The position numbers and the translations under genes are program-made. The notes beneath the pieces are model-generated. The model was not told the DNA's origin and did no database searches. It was given only the letters and a program-made list of their open reading frames with translations. 64,000 bases of DNA, from the NCBI RefSeq assembly GCF_027980145.1, contig NZ_JAMZNK010000007.1, forward strand, positions 1-64,000, read 5' to 3'. Below, in pieces: positions 16,612 through 25,879 of the stretch. Numbering within the stretch: position 1 is the first letter of the stretch; each line of letters starts with the position of its first letter. This DNA is from Flavobacterium azizsancarii. Lineage in GTDB: Bacteria > Bacteroidota > Bacteroidia > Flavobacteriales > Flavobacteriaceae.

Positions 16612-19167
16612 ATGAGAACAAAAATTGATTATGGTATCGATTTAGGTACAACGAATTCAGCAATCGCAAGAATTGAAAATGGTAAGCCTACCATTAAAAA
16701 ATCAGATATGATGATGGATACAATGCCATCTTGTATAACTTACAATATCAAGAAAGATATTTTAATAGGTCAATCTGCTTTAGGTAAGCTAAAAACAGAT
16801 AGAACCAATGCTTTAAAGCATTTTAGAAAAGAAAAATCCAATACTTATATAGAATTCAAAAGAACAATTGGGAATGACTCAAAGTTCTTAAGCTCAAACA
16901 TGGGTAAAGAATTTTCTTCCGAAGATTTATCAGCAGAAGTGTTAATGAAATTAAAATCATTTATTACAGACGAAGCTGTAAAATCGATTGTGATAACAGT
17001 TCCTGCAAAATTTACTATGGTTCAAAAAGATGCTACTGTAAGAGCAGGTAAATTAGCAGGTTTTGAACATATAGAATTGTTACAAGAGCCAATTGCAGCT
17101 TCTATGGCTTATGGTTTAAATAGTGACTACAAAGATGGAATGTGGTTGGTTTATGATTTTGGCGGTGGAACTTTCGATGCTGCCTTAATAAAAGTTGAAG
17201 ATGGTATTATGAAAGTTATCGATACTGAAGGGGATAACTGGTTAGGAGGGAAAAATTTAGATGAGGCTATTGTTGATCAAATCATCTTGCCTTATATGGA
17301 AAAAACTTTTGCAATTAATGACATTATTAATGATGTAGACAAAAAAGAAATATTAAGAGATGCTGTTAAATTTTATGCAGAAGAGTGTAAAATTCAAATG
17401 TCTTTTAAGGATAACCATAATATATTGACGGATTTAGGAGATTTACCTTTTGAAGATGAAAATGGAGAAGAACCATATATTGATATTGACATAAATCAGT
17501 TTATAATGGAAAATACTTTTGCTCCAATCTTTCAAAAGTCAATCGATATATGTAAAGATTTATTAAAAAGAAATAATTTAAAAGGGCCTCAATTAGCAAC
17601 CTTATTATTGGTTGGTGGTCCAACATATTCTCCAATTTTGAGAAAAATGTTAAAAGAGCAAATCACTGATAAAATTAATACAAGTATAGACCCAATGACC
17701 TCTGTAGCAACAGGTGCTGCATTGTTTGCCTCAACTATTTCTGTTTCAGAAGAAGTAATGGAACAAAGCAGGGACACAACAAAGTTACAATTAGAAATTA
17801 AACATGAGGCAACAACAGTTGAGGAGGAAGAAATGGTAAATATCAAAATCCTTAATGAAAAGACCGAAGGCACTATTCCAGATAAAGTATTTGCAGATGT
17901 GGTGCGTGGTGACAAAGCTTGGTCAAGTGGAAAAAAACAAATTAGTGGAAAAGCGACTTTAGTTGATATCCAGTTAAATATGGGTGCATCAAACACTTTT
18001 GAAGTTATATTATATGATGAACAAGGGAACAAATTAGAATGTCAGCCTAATTCATTCAATATTTTACAAGGAATTAACCCGGGACAAGCAACATTGCCCT
18101 ATCATATTGCCCTTGAAATCACTGACCGTATTCAAGGAAAGGATATATTAACAGCTTTAAAAGGATTAGAAAAAAACCAGACATTACCGGCAACTGGAGT
18201 TACTAAAGGACTTAAAACACAAAAAGATATTCGTCCAGGAATGGCTTCTGACGAAATTATTATACCTTTTTATCAAGGAGATTATTATGCAGAAGGTACA
18301 ACCGCTATTCATAGTACCCACATTAATGAAATAAAAATTAATGGCGAAGATTTACCTTCATTATTACCTGCTGGTAGTGATGTTGAAATAACTCTAAAAG
18401 TAGATCGTTCAGAACAAATGACAGCATCTATTTTCTTTCCTTATTTAAATCATACTGAACAACAAACTGTTGAAATAATACAAGGTAAGTCTGTTAGTAA
18501 AGAATGGTTAGAAAATGAAATCATCAAAGCGAAAAAAATAGCTAAAAGATTACAAGAGGAAAACAATTCAAAAGAGGTGGGAAAAATTATTGGGAATATC
18601 AATGGTATTGCTGAGCAATTAGAACACAAAGGTGGTGGTGACAGTGGTAAACTGGAAGTTCAAGACAATTTATTAAAAGAACTAAGAGCTTTAGATAAAT
18701 TGGACAGTGAAACTGAATGGCTTAAAGTAGAGAAAGAATTAAAAGATAACTTTTATGACCTAGATGAATTGCTAAATAGAATAAAAAGTAATGGAGATGA
18801 AGGAGGGTTAAAAATGGAAGCTATCGATACACATATGGAAGAGTTCAGAGTAAAAATTGAACAAATCATAAAAGAGAAAAGTGTAATTCACGCCAAAGAG
18901 TTAATCGAAGAAATTGATCGTTTGGATTTTAATATTAGAGATATTTTAGCTGGACCTCAAATGGATATTTCATTGATTAATAACATTAATTCTAATTTTT
19001 CAAGTACAAATTGGAAAGACAGTAATAAAGCTCGAACCTTATTAAACCAAGCTATTCAATCTATTAATAGTGGCAATGTTTCTAGCTTAAGACCGATATT
19101 AATTCAAATATTGGATGTTATGGATAGAGATGATGCTGAAAAAGTAACAGGTAAATTAACTAGATAA
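16612..19167 (+). CDS. Hsp70-family (DnaK-like) ATPase with extended C terminus
   Basis: An 851-aa protein. The actin/Hsp70 nucleotide-binding motifs are intact: phosphate-1 YGIDLGTTNSAIARIE (residues 7-22), the connecting VPAKFTMVQKDATVRAG (about 130-146), phosphate-2 VYDFGGGTFDAALI (180-193) and adenosine LLLVGGPTYSPILRKML (331-347). The substrate-binding-like beta region (about 390-640) is divergent. A long helical, coiled C terminus brings the protein beyond the usual 600-640 residues. It differs from housekeeping DnaK and has no DnaJ or GrpE gene beside it. Its partners are the J-like membrane protein and the kinase-AAA protein of the same operon. Confidence 0.85.
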   Translation: MRTKIDYGIDLGTTNSAIARIENGKPTIKKSDMMMDTMPSCITYNIKKDILIGQSALGKLKTDRTNALKHFRKEKSNTYIEFKRTIGNDSKFLSSNMGKEFSSEDLSAEVLMKLKSFITDEAVKSIVITVPAKFTMVQKDATVRAGKLAGFEHIELLQEPIAASMAYGLNSDYKDGMWLVYDFGGGTFDAALIKVEDGIMKVIDTEGDNWLGGKNLDEAIVDQIILPYMEKTFAINDIINDVDKKEILRDAVKFYAEECKIQMSFKDNHNILTDLGDLPFEDENGEEPYIDIDINQFIMENTFAPIFQKSIDICKDLLKRNNLKGPQLATLLLVGGPTYSPILRKMLKEQITDKINTSIDPMTSVATGAALFASTISVSEEVMEQSRDTTKLQLEIKHEATTVEEEEMVNIKILNEKTEGTIPDKVFADVVRGDKAWSSGKKQISGKATLVDIQLNMGASNTFEVILYDEQGNKLECQPNSFNILQGINPGQATLPYHIALEITDRIQGKDILTALKGLEKNQTLPATGVTKGLKTQKDIRPGMASDEIIIPFYQGDYYAEGTTAIHSTHINEIKINGEDLPSLLPAGSDVEITLKVDRSEQMTASIFFPYLNHTEQQTVEIIQGKSVSKEWLENEIIKAKKIAKRLQEENNSKEVGKIIGNINGIAEQLEHKGGGDSGKLEVQDNLLKELRALDKLDSETEWLKVEKELKDNFYDLDELLNRIKSNGDEGGLKMEAIDTHMEEFRVKIEQIIKEKSVIHAKELIEEIDRLDFNIRDILAGPQMDISLINNINSNFSSTNWKDSNKARTLLNQAIQSINSGNVSSLRPILIQILDVMDRDDAEKVTGKLTR

Positions 19168-19187
19168 TTAGAAATTAACGAAACTAG

Positions 19188-20990
19188 ATGCTGTCGAAAA
19201 ACTTTTCTATAAATGATGATTACAAAGTTTTACTATTCGTAAAACAGGGCTTCTATGCAGAAACTTATAGAGTTAAAGGAAATGATGGAAAACTTTACTT
19301 CTTAAAGCTGTTTAATTATTCTCAATTACATAAATCTGCTTTTGATGTAAATAATAATATTCTTGAAATAGAATTAGTAAAATCAATTCAACACCAAAAT
19401 TTGGTTACTTACAAAGACAGTGGTGAAATTGTCATTGAAAATAAAAAATATGCCTATTTGGTTCTAAATTTTATAGCAGGTGAAACATTATTAGAAAAAA
19501 TTAGTCGTGATAGATATAAGTCTCTTTATGACATAAAAAAGCTTGTTATTGAAATACTTGAAGGTTTAAAATACTTGCATCAACAAGCTAACCCAATAAT
19601 TCACAACGAAATTACATTGCAAAATGTAATGTTAGATTTAGCACAAGGCAATCCAAAAACAAAAATCATTGATTTTGGTTACGCTAGAGAGTTTCATCAA
19701 TCATCAAAGGTTTTTAATAAAGAAGGATTAAATCCTAATTTTCTTGCCACTGAATGTTTTCATAATATTTATTCTCCTCAATCTGATTTATTCTCGGTAG
19801 GTATGGTTTTATATCAGTTGATTTACAGTTCATTAGCTTGGGTTGTTGATATTTCTAAATTTAAAGGTAAACAGTCTGAATTGGAAGATAAAATCGTTGA
19901 AGAAAGGAAGAAAAAAATCGAATTTCCAAATGTTGTTGATACTATTTTTGATTTTGATGAAAATATAACTAATATTATTAAAAAAGCACTACATACGGAT
20001 ACAGAGATTAGATTTAGCTCTGCTGATGAATTTATTAAAGCTCTAAAAGGAGAAATAGAAGTACATGATATCGATACAATACAAATTCAAAAATCGGGCA
20101 ATGAACCTAGAAAAAAGAAAACAGAGTACAGTTCAGTAGCCAGAGGAAAAGGGTTTAGTGCCATTGCAGGAATGCAAGATTTGAAAAACCAGCTTCAAGT
20201 TGATGTCATTGATGCGTTACGTAATCCCGAAGAGTATGAAAAATACGGTGTCACTATTCCTAATGGGATGTTATTATTTGGTCCACCGGGTTGTGGTAAA
20301 ACATTTTTTGCAAAACATTTTGCGGAAGAAGTAGGTTTTAATTTTATGTTAATAAAACCTTCATCATTAAAAAGTCGATATGTCAATGCTACTCAAGAAA
20401 ACATTGCAAAAATGTTTGAAGAGGCAGAAGAAAATGCACCAACGATTATTTTCATTGATGAAATGAATGAATTGCTTCCGAATAGAGATAGCGAAGTTCA
20501 CGAAATGGCAAAAAGTGCTGTAAATGAAATGTTAGCCCAAATGGATAGAACAGGTGAAAAAGGAATATTCATAATTGGTGCTACTAATTATCCACATATG
20601 ATTGATCCGGCTATTTTAAGAGCGGGTAGATTAGATAAAAAAATTTATTTATCTCCACCTGATTTTGAAGCAAGAAAAGCTATGTTTGAAATGTATCTAA
20701 AATCTAGACCTATTGATTTTGGAATCGATTATGTGAGATTAACAAAAAGCACAGAAAATTATGTTGCTGCTGATATTGAACTCTTAGTAAATGATGCGTC
20801 CAGAAAAGCATTAAAAATGAAAGGACGAATTACTATGGAAATACTTGAAAGTGTGATAAAAAACACAAAACCATCAGTTTCAATTTCGGAATTAAATAAA
20901 TACGAAGAACTTAGAAAAAAAATGGAAGGTGATAATACTTCTAGTAATAGTAAAACAAGTGAACGCACAATAATAGGTTTTACAAAATAG
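19188..20990 (+). CDS. Degenerate Ser/Thr kinase fused to an AAA+ ATPase
   Basis: A 600-aa fusion. Kinase domain, residues 10-290: a poor glycine loop (KQGFYAETYRVK), the ATP lysine Lys40 (YFLKLF), a catalytic loop reading HNEITLQN (139-146) in place of HRDLKPxN, and an intact DFG at 162-164. The AAA+ domain (320-560) resembles the FtsH/Cdc48 class: Walker A GPPGCGKT (365-372), Walker B TIIFIDE (419-425), and the arginine-finger region ILRAGRLDKKI. The catalytic Asp is replaced by Glu, so phosphotransfer may be lost or altered, while the AAA part looks active. It follows the Hsp70-like gene by 20 bp. A remodeller or unfoldase that acts with the Hsp70 is the natural reading; this is inference. 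Confidence 0.75.
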   Translation: MLSKNFSINDDYKVLLFVKQGFYAETYRVKGNDGKLYFLKLFNYSQLHKSAFDVNNNILEIELVKSIQHQNLVTYKDSGEIVIENKKYAYLVLNFIAGETLLEKISRDRYKSLYDIKKLVIEILEGLKYLHQQANPIIHNEITLQNVMLDLAQGNPKTKIIDFGYAREFHQSSKVFNKEGLNPNFLATECFHNIYSPQSDLFSVGMVLYQLIYSSLAWVVDISKFKGKQSELEDKIVEERKKKIEFPNVVDTIFDFDENITNIIKKALHTDTEIRFSSADEFIKALKGEIEVHDIDTIQIQKSGNEPRKKKTEYSSVARGKGFSAIAGMQDLKNQLQVDVIDALRNPEEYEKYGVTIPNGMLLFGPPGCGKTFFAKHFAEEVGFNFMLIKPSSLKSRYVNATQENIAKMFEEAEENAPTIIFIDEMNELLPNRDSEVHEMAKSAVNEMLAQMDRTGEKGIFIIGATNYPHMIDPAILRAGRLDKKIYLSPPDFEARKAMFEMYLKSRPIDFGIDYVRLTKSTENYVAADIELLVNDASRKALKMKGRITMEILESVIKNTKPSVSISELNKYEELRKKMEGDNTSSNSKTSERTIIGFTK

Positions 20991-20995
20991 AAAAA

Positions 20996-21455
20996 ATGGA
21001 AAGAATCCCCCTTTGATAAATTACTTTTAAAAACTGCTTTTTGTTGTGGCTTCCGATGAAAACATCGACAATAGGGAAGTAGAGGTTATAAAAGAATGTG
21101 CCGGCAATCTCCATTATTTAAGGATTTTGATTTTAGTAAAGAAATCAATATTCTCTTAGCAAAGATTAACGAACGTGATACAGAATTTATTCAATATTAT
21201 TTTAATGTACTCCACAATTCTAATTTGTCAGAGCATGAAGAATTAAGTATAATCGATTTCGCTATAATACCATTAATGCGGATGAAGTTGTTGAATATTC
21301 AGAGGTGAAGTTTTTTAAAGCAATACGAAAATGTCTGAATATAAGAAGATATTGAGACAGAAAGTAAGCTCGATAAATTGGTAAGTAACTATCTTAAATC
21401 ACTAGAGTTACCACAATTTGAATATATCAAATTTGATAATTTGGAAAATGAATAA
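20996..21455 (+). pseudogene. TerB-like gene with several frameshifts
   Basis: Starting at the ATG at 20996, the frames must be joined about five times to recover a TerB-type protein. The pieces are MERIP, then DKLLLKTAF, then VVASDENIDNREVEVIKE, then CRQSPLFKDFDFSKEINILL...EELSIIDFAI, then NTINADEVVEYSEVKFFKAI, and finally KLDKLVSNYLKSLELPQFEY. TerB domains (acidic ASDxxIDxxE motif, helical) belong to tellurite/stress systems and were grouped with kinases, Hsp70 and AAA proteins in analyses of Ter-linked modules. It follows the kinase-AAA gene by 5 bp, so it was once part of this operon and is now broken. Confidence 0.65.
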
Positions 21456-21797
21456 CTCAGTTATAAAAATTGGTTCAGCATTATTACTTTTTATATGCCT
21501 TGTCGATATGCTTTACTCCGGAATGTGAACTGTTCAGTTTGCTCCGGAATACCCAATATGCCGTATGGCTATTATCAATTTGTTAGATTTGTTTCGATGA
21601 TTGGTTTTGCATATTTTGCTTATTCTGCCAATGAGCAAATCAACAAGAACGAGACGTTTGTTTATATTGGATTAGCAATTTTATTTCAACCATTTATCAA
21701 AGTAACGCTAGGTAGAACGATCTGGAATATTGTAGATTTAGTAGTTGGAATTGGTTTAATATTGTCATTATTCCAAAGTAGGAGAAAAGAGAATTAG
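21448..21797 (+). pseudogene. DUF6804-like membrane protein gene disrupted by a 50-bp insertion
   Basis: The ATG at 21448 gives MNNSVIKIGSALLLFICLVDM and then runs into a stop. Removing 50 bp (21511-21560) joins LLFICLVDM to PYGYYQFVRFVSMIGFAYFAYSA and on to the stop at 21797. This restores a protein of roughly 100 residues with three hydrophobic segments, of the type I associate with DUF6804. The inserted piece carries two copies of CTCCGGAAT and is flanked by ATG on both sides. The start overlaps the end of the TerB-like remnant. A downstream start at 21495 would make an altered N terminus, so expression of a variant cannot be excluded. Confidence 0.55.
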
Positions 21798-21940
21798 ATA
21801 GCCTTGTCATTTTGCGCAACGCAAAACGTCTATGTAGTCCAAAATTGCAATAATTTCAAAAGAACAAAGAATTCCAAAATAGATTTCCGTTGTAAACAAA
21901 ACGGGTAGCTCTTCTATTTTTCTGTACAAAATAATAAAAA

Positions 21941-23629
21941 TTAATTTAAAGTAGTATTTTCTTTTTTAATTTGCTCAATAAAATAAGCTGCGGAAATTCC
22001 AGTTTTATTTTTGAAGGCTTTTGCAAATCTTTCTGTACTGCTAAAACCAACTTCCTCTGCTAGTGCCTTATTGTTATATTTACGAATCAATTTATTGCTA
22101 TACAGTAAAGATATTATATACTCTGTTTTAAGATCATTTATGTATTGATTAAAGCGTTTCTCTTTATAATGATAAATTATAGCAGAAAGATATGTTGGAT
22201 TGTGATTAAAAAAAGCGGACAAAGTAGTGAGTTTCCAATCCCTATCGAGATATTTCTTTTCATTTTCAAATTTCTCTAACAGTTTTAATATAATTGCAAC
22301 TGTTTCAGTGTTAATGCCCAGCATTGCGGGTTTCTCTTTTTTTTCTTTGGTCTTACTTTTATCCTTCGAATTGTTAATCTCCAACATCAGCTCTTCAAAT
22401 CGTTTTTTGTAGATCTTTTTATTTTTCAAATTTCGATGAGTTACAATTATAAAACCTGAAAAAATAATTGAAGTAAAACCAATGAGAACAGAGTACTTAT
22501 AATTTTTTATAAAGAGTTCTCGTTTTAAATTTTCTTTGTCAATTAGTAATTCCTGCGTGTAGTATTCTTTGTTTATTTTGCCAACTAAATATTTGAAAGT
22601 TTCATTTAGCATCCTATCAGCTTTGAGTAGTTGATCTATATAGTATAGATGAATTTCTGGATTATCTTTGGCTTTATAATAGTTAATCAGAATTTCATAG
22701 ACTTCCCTGAGGTCAGGTCGTAGATAACCTTTAGTGTTGAAAAGCTGATCTACTTTTTTAAAATAGGGTAGAGCAGTTTCATATTTTTCTGTCTTCCAAT
22801 AACTTTTACCAATATAGAAATAACCAACAGATTCATTCCCAAAGTCTTTTTTTTCTTTTAATTCCCTAATCGAGGCCTCAATATTTCTGATAGCTGAGGC
22901 GTAGTTTTGCTTAAAGTAATCATTTATTCCTTGAGAATGGATATAGTAAACTTCCATTTCAGGTATGCCCAGTTTTTTGCATTCTGCTATTCCTAAGATA
23001 TTGGTTTCACTGCAGAGTCCATAATTTCCAATTTTGTTATAACAAACCCCTAAGAAATGTAAAGAATTCAAATAAGCTCTGGGATTTTTATTCTTGAAAT
23101 AAGAGACACAATCTTTTAATAGTGAAATGGCCTCATCATAATAACCTAAGTAGTATTTGACTAGCGCAATATTATACATTAGTTTATAGATAAGATACTT
23201 GTCGGTTGTTTTAGCTAAGTAACCGTGGGCAATAATATAATTGTCCAATGCGTAATTATGATGTTTTAGTGAATAGTACGCTATACCTTTTGATAAATAA
23301 GCAGAACCGATTAGCATATTATCATTTGTCTTTTTTGCCGCATATATGGTGCTATCGGCATATATTATGCTTAATTTATCAGAAGACTGATTCGATAAAT
23401 TGCTATAGCCATTAGCTATTTCTTTCCAATTTTTTTCATTCTTTGCTTTTTGTAAAAAGGCATATAAATAAATTGCGGCCTTTGAACTATCTTTTAGTCC
23501 ATAAGCTTTATCATCTAGGTAATCGTAACTTTTATTTTTTAAAGAGTCAGGTATTTTATACTCTTTTTGTTGGGCCGAGACTAAGTGAAAAAGAAATAAG
23601 AAGATTGCAAATGTTTGATTTTGATTCAT
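21941..23629 (-). CDS. TPR-containing AraC-type transcriptional regulator
   Basis: A 562-aa protein. It has a signal-like N terminus (FAIFLFLFHLVSAQQ), TPR repeats over about 30-340, one membrane helix near 374-395 (SVLIGFTSIIFSGFIIVTH) and a C-terminal AraC-type HTH (LAEEVGFSSTERFAKAFKNKTG). This periplasmic-TPR/membrane/cytoplasmic-HTH layout is common in Flavobacteriia, where such proteins sense an envelope signal and regulate nearby genes. The closest candidate targets are the divergent lipoprotein gene at 23965 and the genes after it. Its target and inducer are unknown. Confidence 0.8.
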   Translation of the reverse strand: MNQNQTFAIFLFLFHLVSAQQKEYKIPDSLKNKSYDYLDDKAYGLKDSSKAAIYLYAFLQKAKNEKNWKEIANGYSNLSNQSSDKLSIIYADSTIYAAKKTNDNMLIGSAYLSKGIAYYSLKHHNYALDNYIIAHGYLAKTTDKYLIYKLMYNIALVKYYLGYYDEAISLLKDCVSYFKNKNPRAYLNSLHFLGVCYNKIGNYGLCSETNILGIAECKKLGIPEMEVYYIHSQGINDYFKQNYASAIRNIEASIRELKEKKDFGNESVGYFYIGKSYWKTEKYETALPYFKKVDQLFNTKGYLRPDLREVYEILINYYKAKDNPEIHLYYIDQLLKADRMLNETFKYLVGKINKEYYTQELLIDKENLKRELFIKNYKYSVLIGFTSIIFSGFIIVTHRNLKNKKIYKKRFEELMLEINNSKDKSKTKEKKEKPAMLGINTETVAIILKLLEKFENEKKYLDRDWKLTTLSAFFNHNPTYLSAIIYHYKEKRFNQYINDLKTEYIISLLYSNKLIRKYNNKALAEEVGFSSTERFAKAFKNKTGISAAYFIEQIKKENTTLN

Positions 23630-23821
23630 AATGTGATAGTTTGGGGACTATATTAGGCTGTAAAGTGCATCAGTATCACTTTAAAATAGTCTTCACACTA
23701 ATTTTGCAGTAATTTAATTCAAATATAATGTAAACATTTGGTTTTTAGTGTTTTGTATAATTTAAAGTAGTATGGATTTATTATAAATCCATACTTTAAA
23801 TTCGATAAATCCAAACTAGTC

Positions 23822-23929
23822 ATGTTGCGGGAGATGTTTCCAAGCAATAGTTTTGTCATGAATTCAAAAGCGAAATTATCTGGCATAGAGCCTAATAAGA
23901 GTTCCGCTAATCCGGATGAAATGAACTGA
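23822..23929 (+). CDS. Possible small protein, 35 aa
   Basis: A short frame, MLREMFPSNSFVMNSKAKLS and on to SSANPDEMN, lies in the 335-bp gap between the TPR-AraC gene and the lipoprotein gene. It is polar and has a more protein-like composition than the longer antisense frame over the same bases, but no family or ribosome-binding site supports it. It could equally be a leader or remnant sequence. Confidence 0.2.
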   Translation: MLREMFPSNSFVMNSKAKLSGIEPNKSSANPDEMN

Positions 23930-23964
23930 GAAGGAATTCTCATTCACATCAAATAATCTTAATC

Positions 23965-24657
23965 ATGAAAAATTTATCATTATGCGGTTCCTTATTATGT
24001 CTTTTAATTTCGTGCTCTGCCGACTCAGATTTTAATCCATTAGAATTGGAAGAAAGCGCAATAACCAAATCCGGGAGAAATTTACCAAATCCGGGCAATA
24101 GCGCTAATCCTTTTGACTTCAAAGGAGAAAAGTACTACGATGCGCTAACAAGCTACTGGGGGGCAAATCAATATCCGAATTCTATTGCGCAGATTACTGA
24201 TCAAATCAGTTTTTTGGCATCGCAGTTTAAAAATGGCTCTTTTAACAATAGAAGTGTAATATTCTTTACAGATGAAATTGTACAGTCCATTATGGACGAT
24301 CCGGACAATAGCATGATTATGATAGTGCAAAATAGTACACTCAGCAATTCGGCAAAAACAAGTCTGGTTAACTTTCTACAAGTTTTAATTGAGAAGCGAC
24401 AGCTCGAATTCTCCATTACTTATAATTACATAACTGATTACGAGGATACAGTGATAACAAGCAACTCTTTGAATCAGGATGACAGTGAAACGATTTTAAC
24501 AGTCACATCCATATCCCGTTATTCACTTTATTCGGAAACTCAACGTAAGGATCGTGACTGGGATAAATCAGGGGCTAACAAAAACGCCAAACCCTTTTTT
24601 ACCGAGAACCAGGTTGCTGTTATTTCGATACTATTATTCCTGGCTACATTTAAATGA
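23965..24657 (+). CDS. Surface or periplasmic lipoprotein, unknown function
   Basis: A 230-aa protein. The N terminus ends in a lipobox (LLISCSAD, Cys about residue 18), so the mature protein should be lipid-anchored. The mature N terminus is acidic (SDFNPLELEESA). The body shows no recognised domain. Near the C terminus come a charged KDRDWDKSGANKNAKPFF segment and a hydrophobic end, VAVISILLFLATFK, which could be a second membrane contact. It lies divergent from the TPR-AraC regulator and 23 bp before a small membrane-protein gene. Confidence 0.6.
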   Translation: MKNLSLCGSLLCLLISCSADSDFNPLELEESAITKSGRNLPNPGNSANPFDFKGEKYYDALTSYWGANQYPNSIAQITDQISFLASQFKNGSFNNRSVIFFTDEIVQSIMDDPDNSMIMIVQNSTLSNSAKTSLVNFLQVLIEKRQLEFSITYNYITDYEDTVITSNSLNQDDSETILTVTSISRYSLYSETQRKDRDWDKSGANKNAKPFFTENQVAVISILLFLATFK

Positions 24658-24680
24658 TTCTTCTTTTAAAATAGTAATAA

Positions 24681-24923
24681 ATGTTTTTTTTAATGAAACC
24701 ACGAATCATTCTTTATACCCTGCTGGTGATTTTTAACCTTGTGAGCCTTTATTTCATCATGGAACTGTTCAGCTATGATGAAATAGTTGGTTACCTCACT
24801 ACAGGCGGCAAAAAAACTATTGATGCACGTGAGCTGGCTTATCTATTGTTTGTAACATGTCTTCTGAATCTCTACTTTCTATCTTTTATATTGATGAAAA
24901 GTTTTTTTAAGGATAATATATAA
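24681..24923 (+). CDS. Small membrane protein, two transmembrane helices
   Basis: An 80-aa protein. Two hydrophobic helices (ILYTLLVIFNLVSLYFIMEL and LAYLLFVTCLLNLYFLSFIL) are separated by a short polar loop, YDEIVGYLTTGGKKTIDARE. No family is recognised. The ATG at 24681 lies 23 bp behind the lipoprotein gene; a second ATG four codons later is an alternative start. It sits in the same direction as the AraC-type gene that follows and may be co-transcribed with the lipoprotein. Confidence 0.5.
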   Translation: MFFLMKPRIILYTLLVIFNLVSLYFIMELFSYDEIVGYLTTGGKKTIDARELAYLLFVTCLLNLYFLSFILMKSFFKDNI

Positions 24924-24978
24924 GAGTTTGAAATCCAGGTTTCATATTTTTTAATTCTTTTTTTGAAATTACTACAAT

Positions 24979-25866
24979 ATGTTAAAAGACCTTATCAATA
25001 TAGAACTGATGGATCTTCCAATAGAAGGTCTTGGTATAAGCATCATCAAGAAATATATAATTAAGACTGCCCAGGATGAGTCATTTTTAATTCGCAATTA
25101 TTGTGTTATCCTTATAAAATCAGGGGAGTTTAAAATTAGGATACAAGAACTTATTAGTGATCTGAAAGCGCATGATCTGATGGTTTTACCTAAAAATTCT
25201 TATTGTACAATTCTAGAAGTAAAAGGGAAACCACAATTTTTTTTGATTTGCTTTACATCAGATTTTGCATTTGAAAATTGCCTGAAAAAAGAACTTGTGG
25301 ACTCCTTTGCTTTTTTACTTGGAGAATCTTTACCCACAATCCCCCTTGAGGATAAAGACTTTCAGGTATTGTCACTAATTTACAAACTGATTTATTTCGT
25401 AAATAAAGATACTAACAAAAGTAGCGAGGATTCTGAATTACGACGTATTGCTTTTAACCTGTTTTTGTATGAGCTGAAGTTTATTTTTAAAAGGTTTATT
25501 AAAGAAGCTCCAATTAATATTAAGAGACCCGAGAGTCTCACGATTCAATTTCTTACCATACTGACCATTCACTGCAAAAAACAGCACAGCGTAAAGTTTT
25601 ACGCGGGCGCTTTATCTGTAACAAGGGGCTACCTGAATAATGTAGTAAAGCAGGTAACAGGTAAAACTGTAAAAAGCCTCATGGATCAGGCGATCATTAA
25701 CGAGATTAAAAATGTGCTAGAAAATTCACAATCATCAATAAAACTAATAGCAGAGGATTTTGAGTTCAGTAGTCTCTCGAAATTCGACAACTTTTTTAAA
25801 AGAAATACTTCTATGTCAGCTTCTCAGTATCGCAATAATGCAATGGGAAAATTTAAAAAACTTTAG
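24979..25866 (+). CDS. AraC-family transcriptional regulator
   Basis: A 295-aa protein. The C-terminal about 100 residues carry two HTH motifs: FYAGALSVTRGYLNNVVKQVTGKT, and SSIKLIAEDFEFSSLSKFDNFFKRNTSMSASQYR, the AraC/XylS signature. The N-terminal part is a cupin-like sensor region without recognised ligand residues. AraC regulators with this C terminus are frequent just upstream of Bacteroidetes conjugation or mobilisation genes. Its position about 2 kb before the tra genes suggests a role in the element, but no binding site was identified. Confidence 0.8.
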   Translation: MLKDLINIELMDLPIEGLGISIIKKYIIKTAQDESFLIRNYCVILIKSGEFKIRIQELISDLKAHDLMVLPKNSYCTILEVKGKPQFFLICFTSDFAFENCLKKELVDSFAFLLGESLPTIPLEDKDFQVLSLIYKLIYFVNKDTNKSSEDSELRRIAFNLFLYELKFIFKRFIKEAPINIKRPESLTIQFLTILTIHCKKQHSVKFYAGALSVTRGYLNNVVKQVTGKTVKSLMDQAIINEIKNVLENSQSSIKLIAEDFEFSSLSKFDNFFKRNTSMSASQYRNNAMGKFKKL

Positions 25867-25879
25867 GCTTCATTGCATA

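Noticed and set aside
23719..23943. 74-codon minus-strand frame upstream of the lipoprotein gene
   Set aside because: No family resemblance and no start context; the opposite strand looks slightly more protein-like.
25760..25879. Long start for the unknown 405-aa protein
   Set aside because: It would overlap the AraC gene by over 100 bp with shadow-like sequence.
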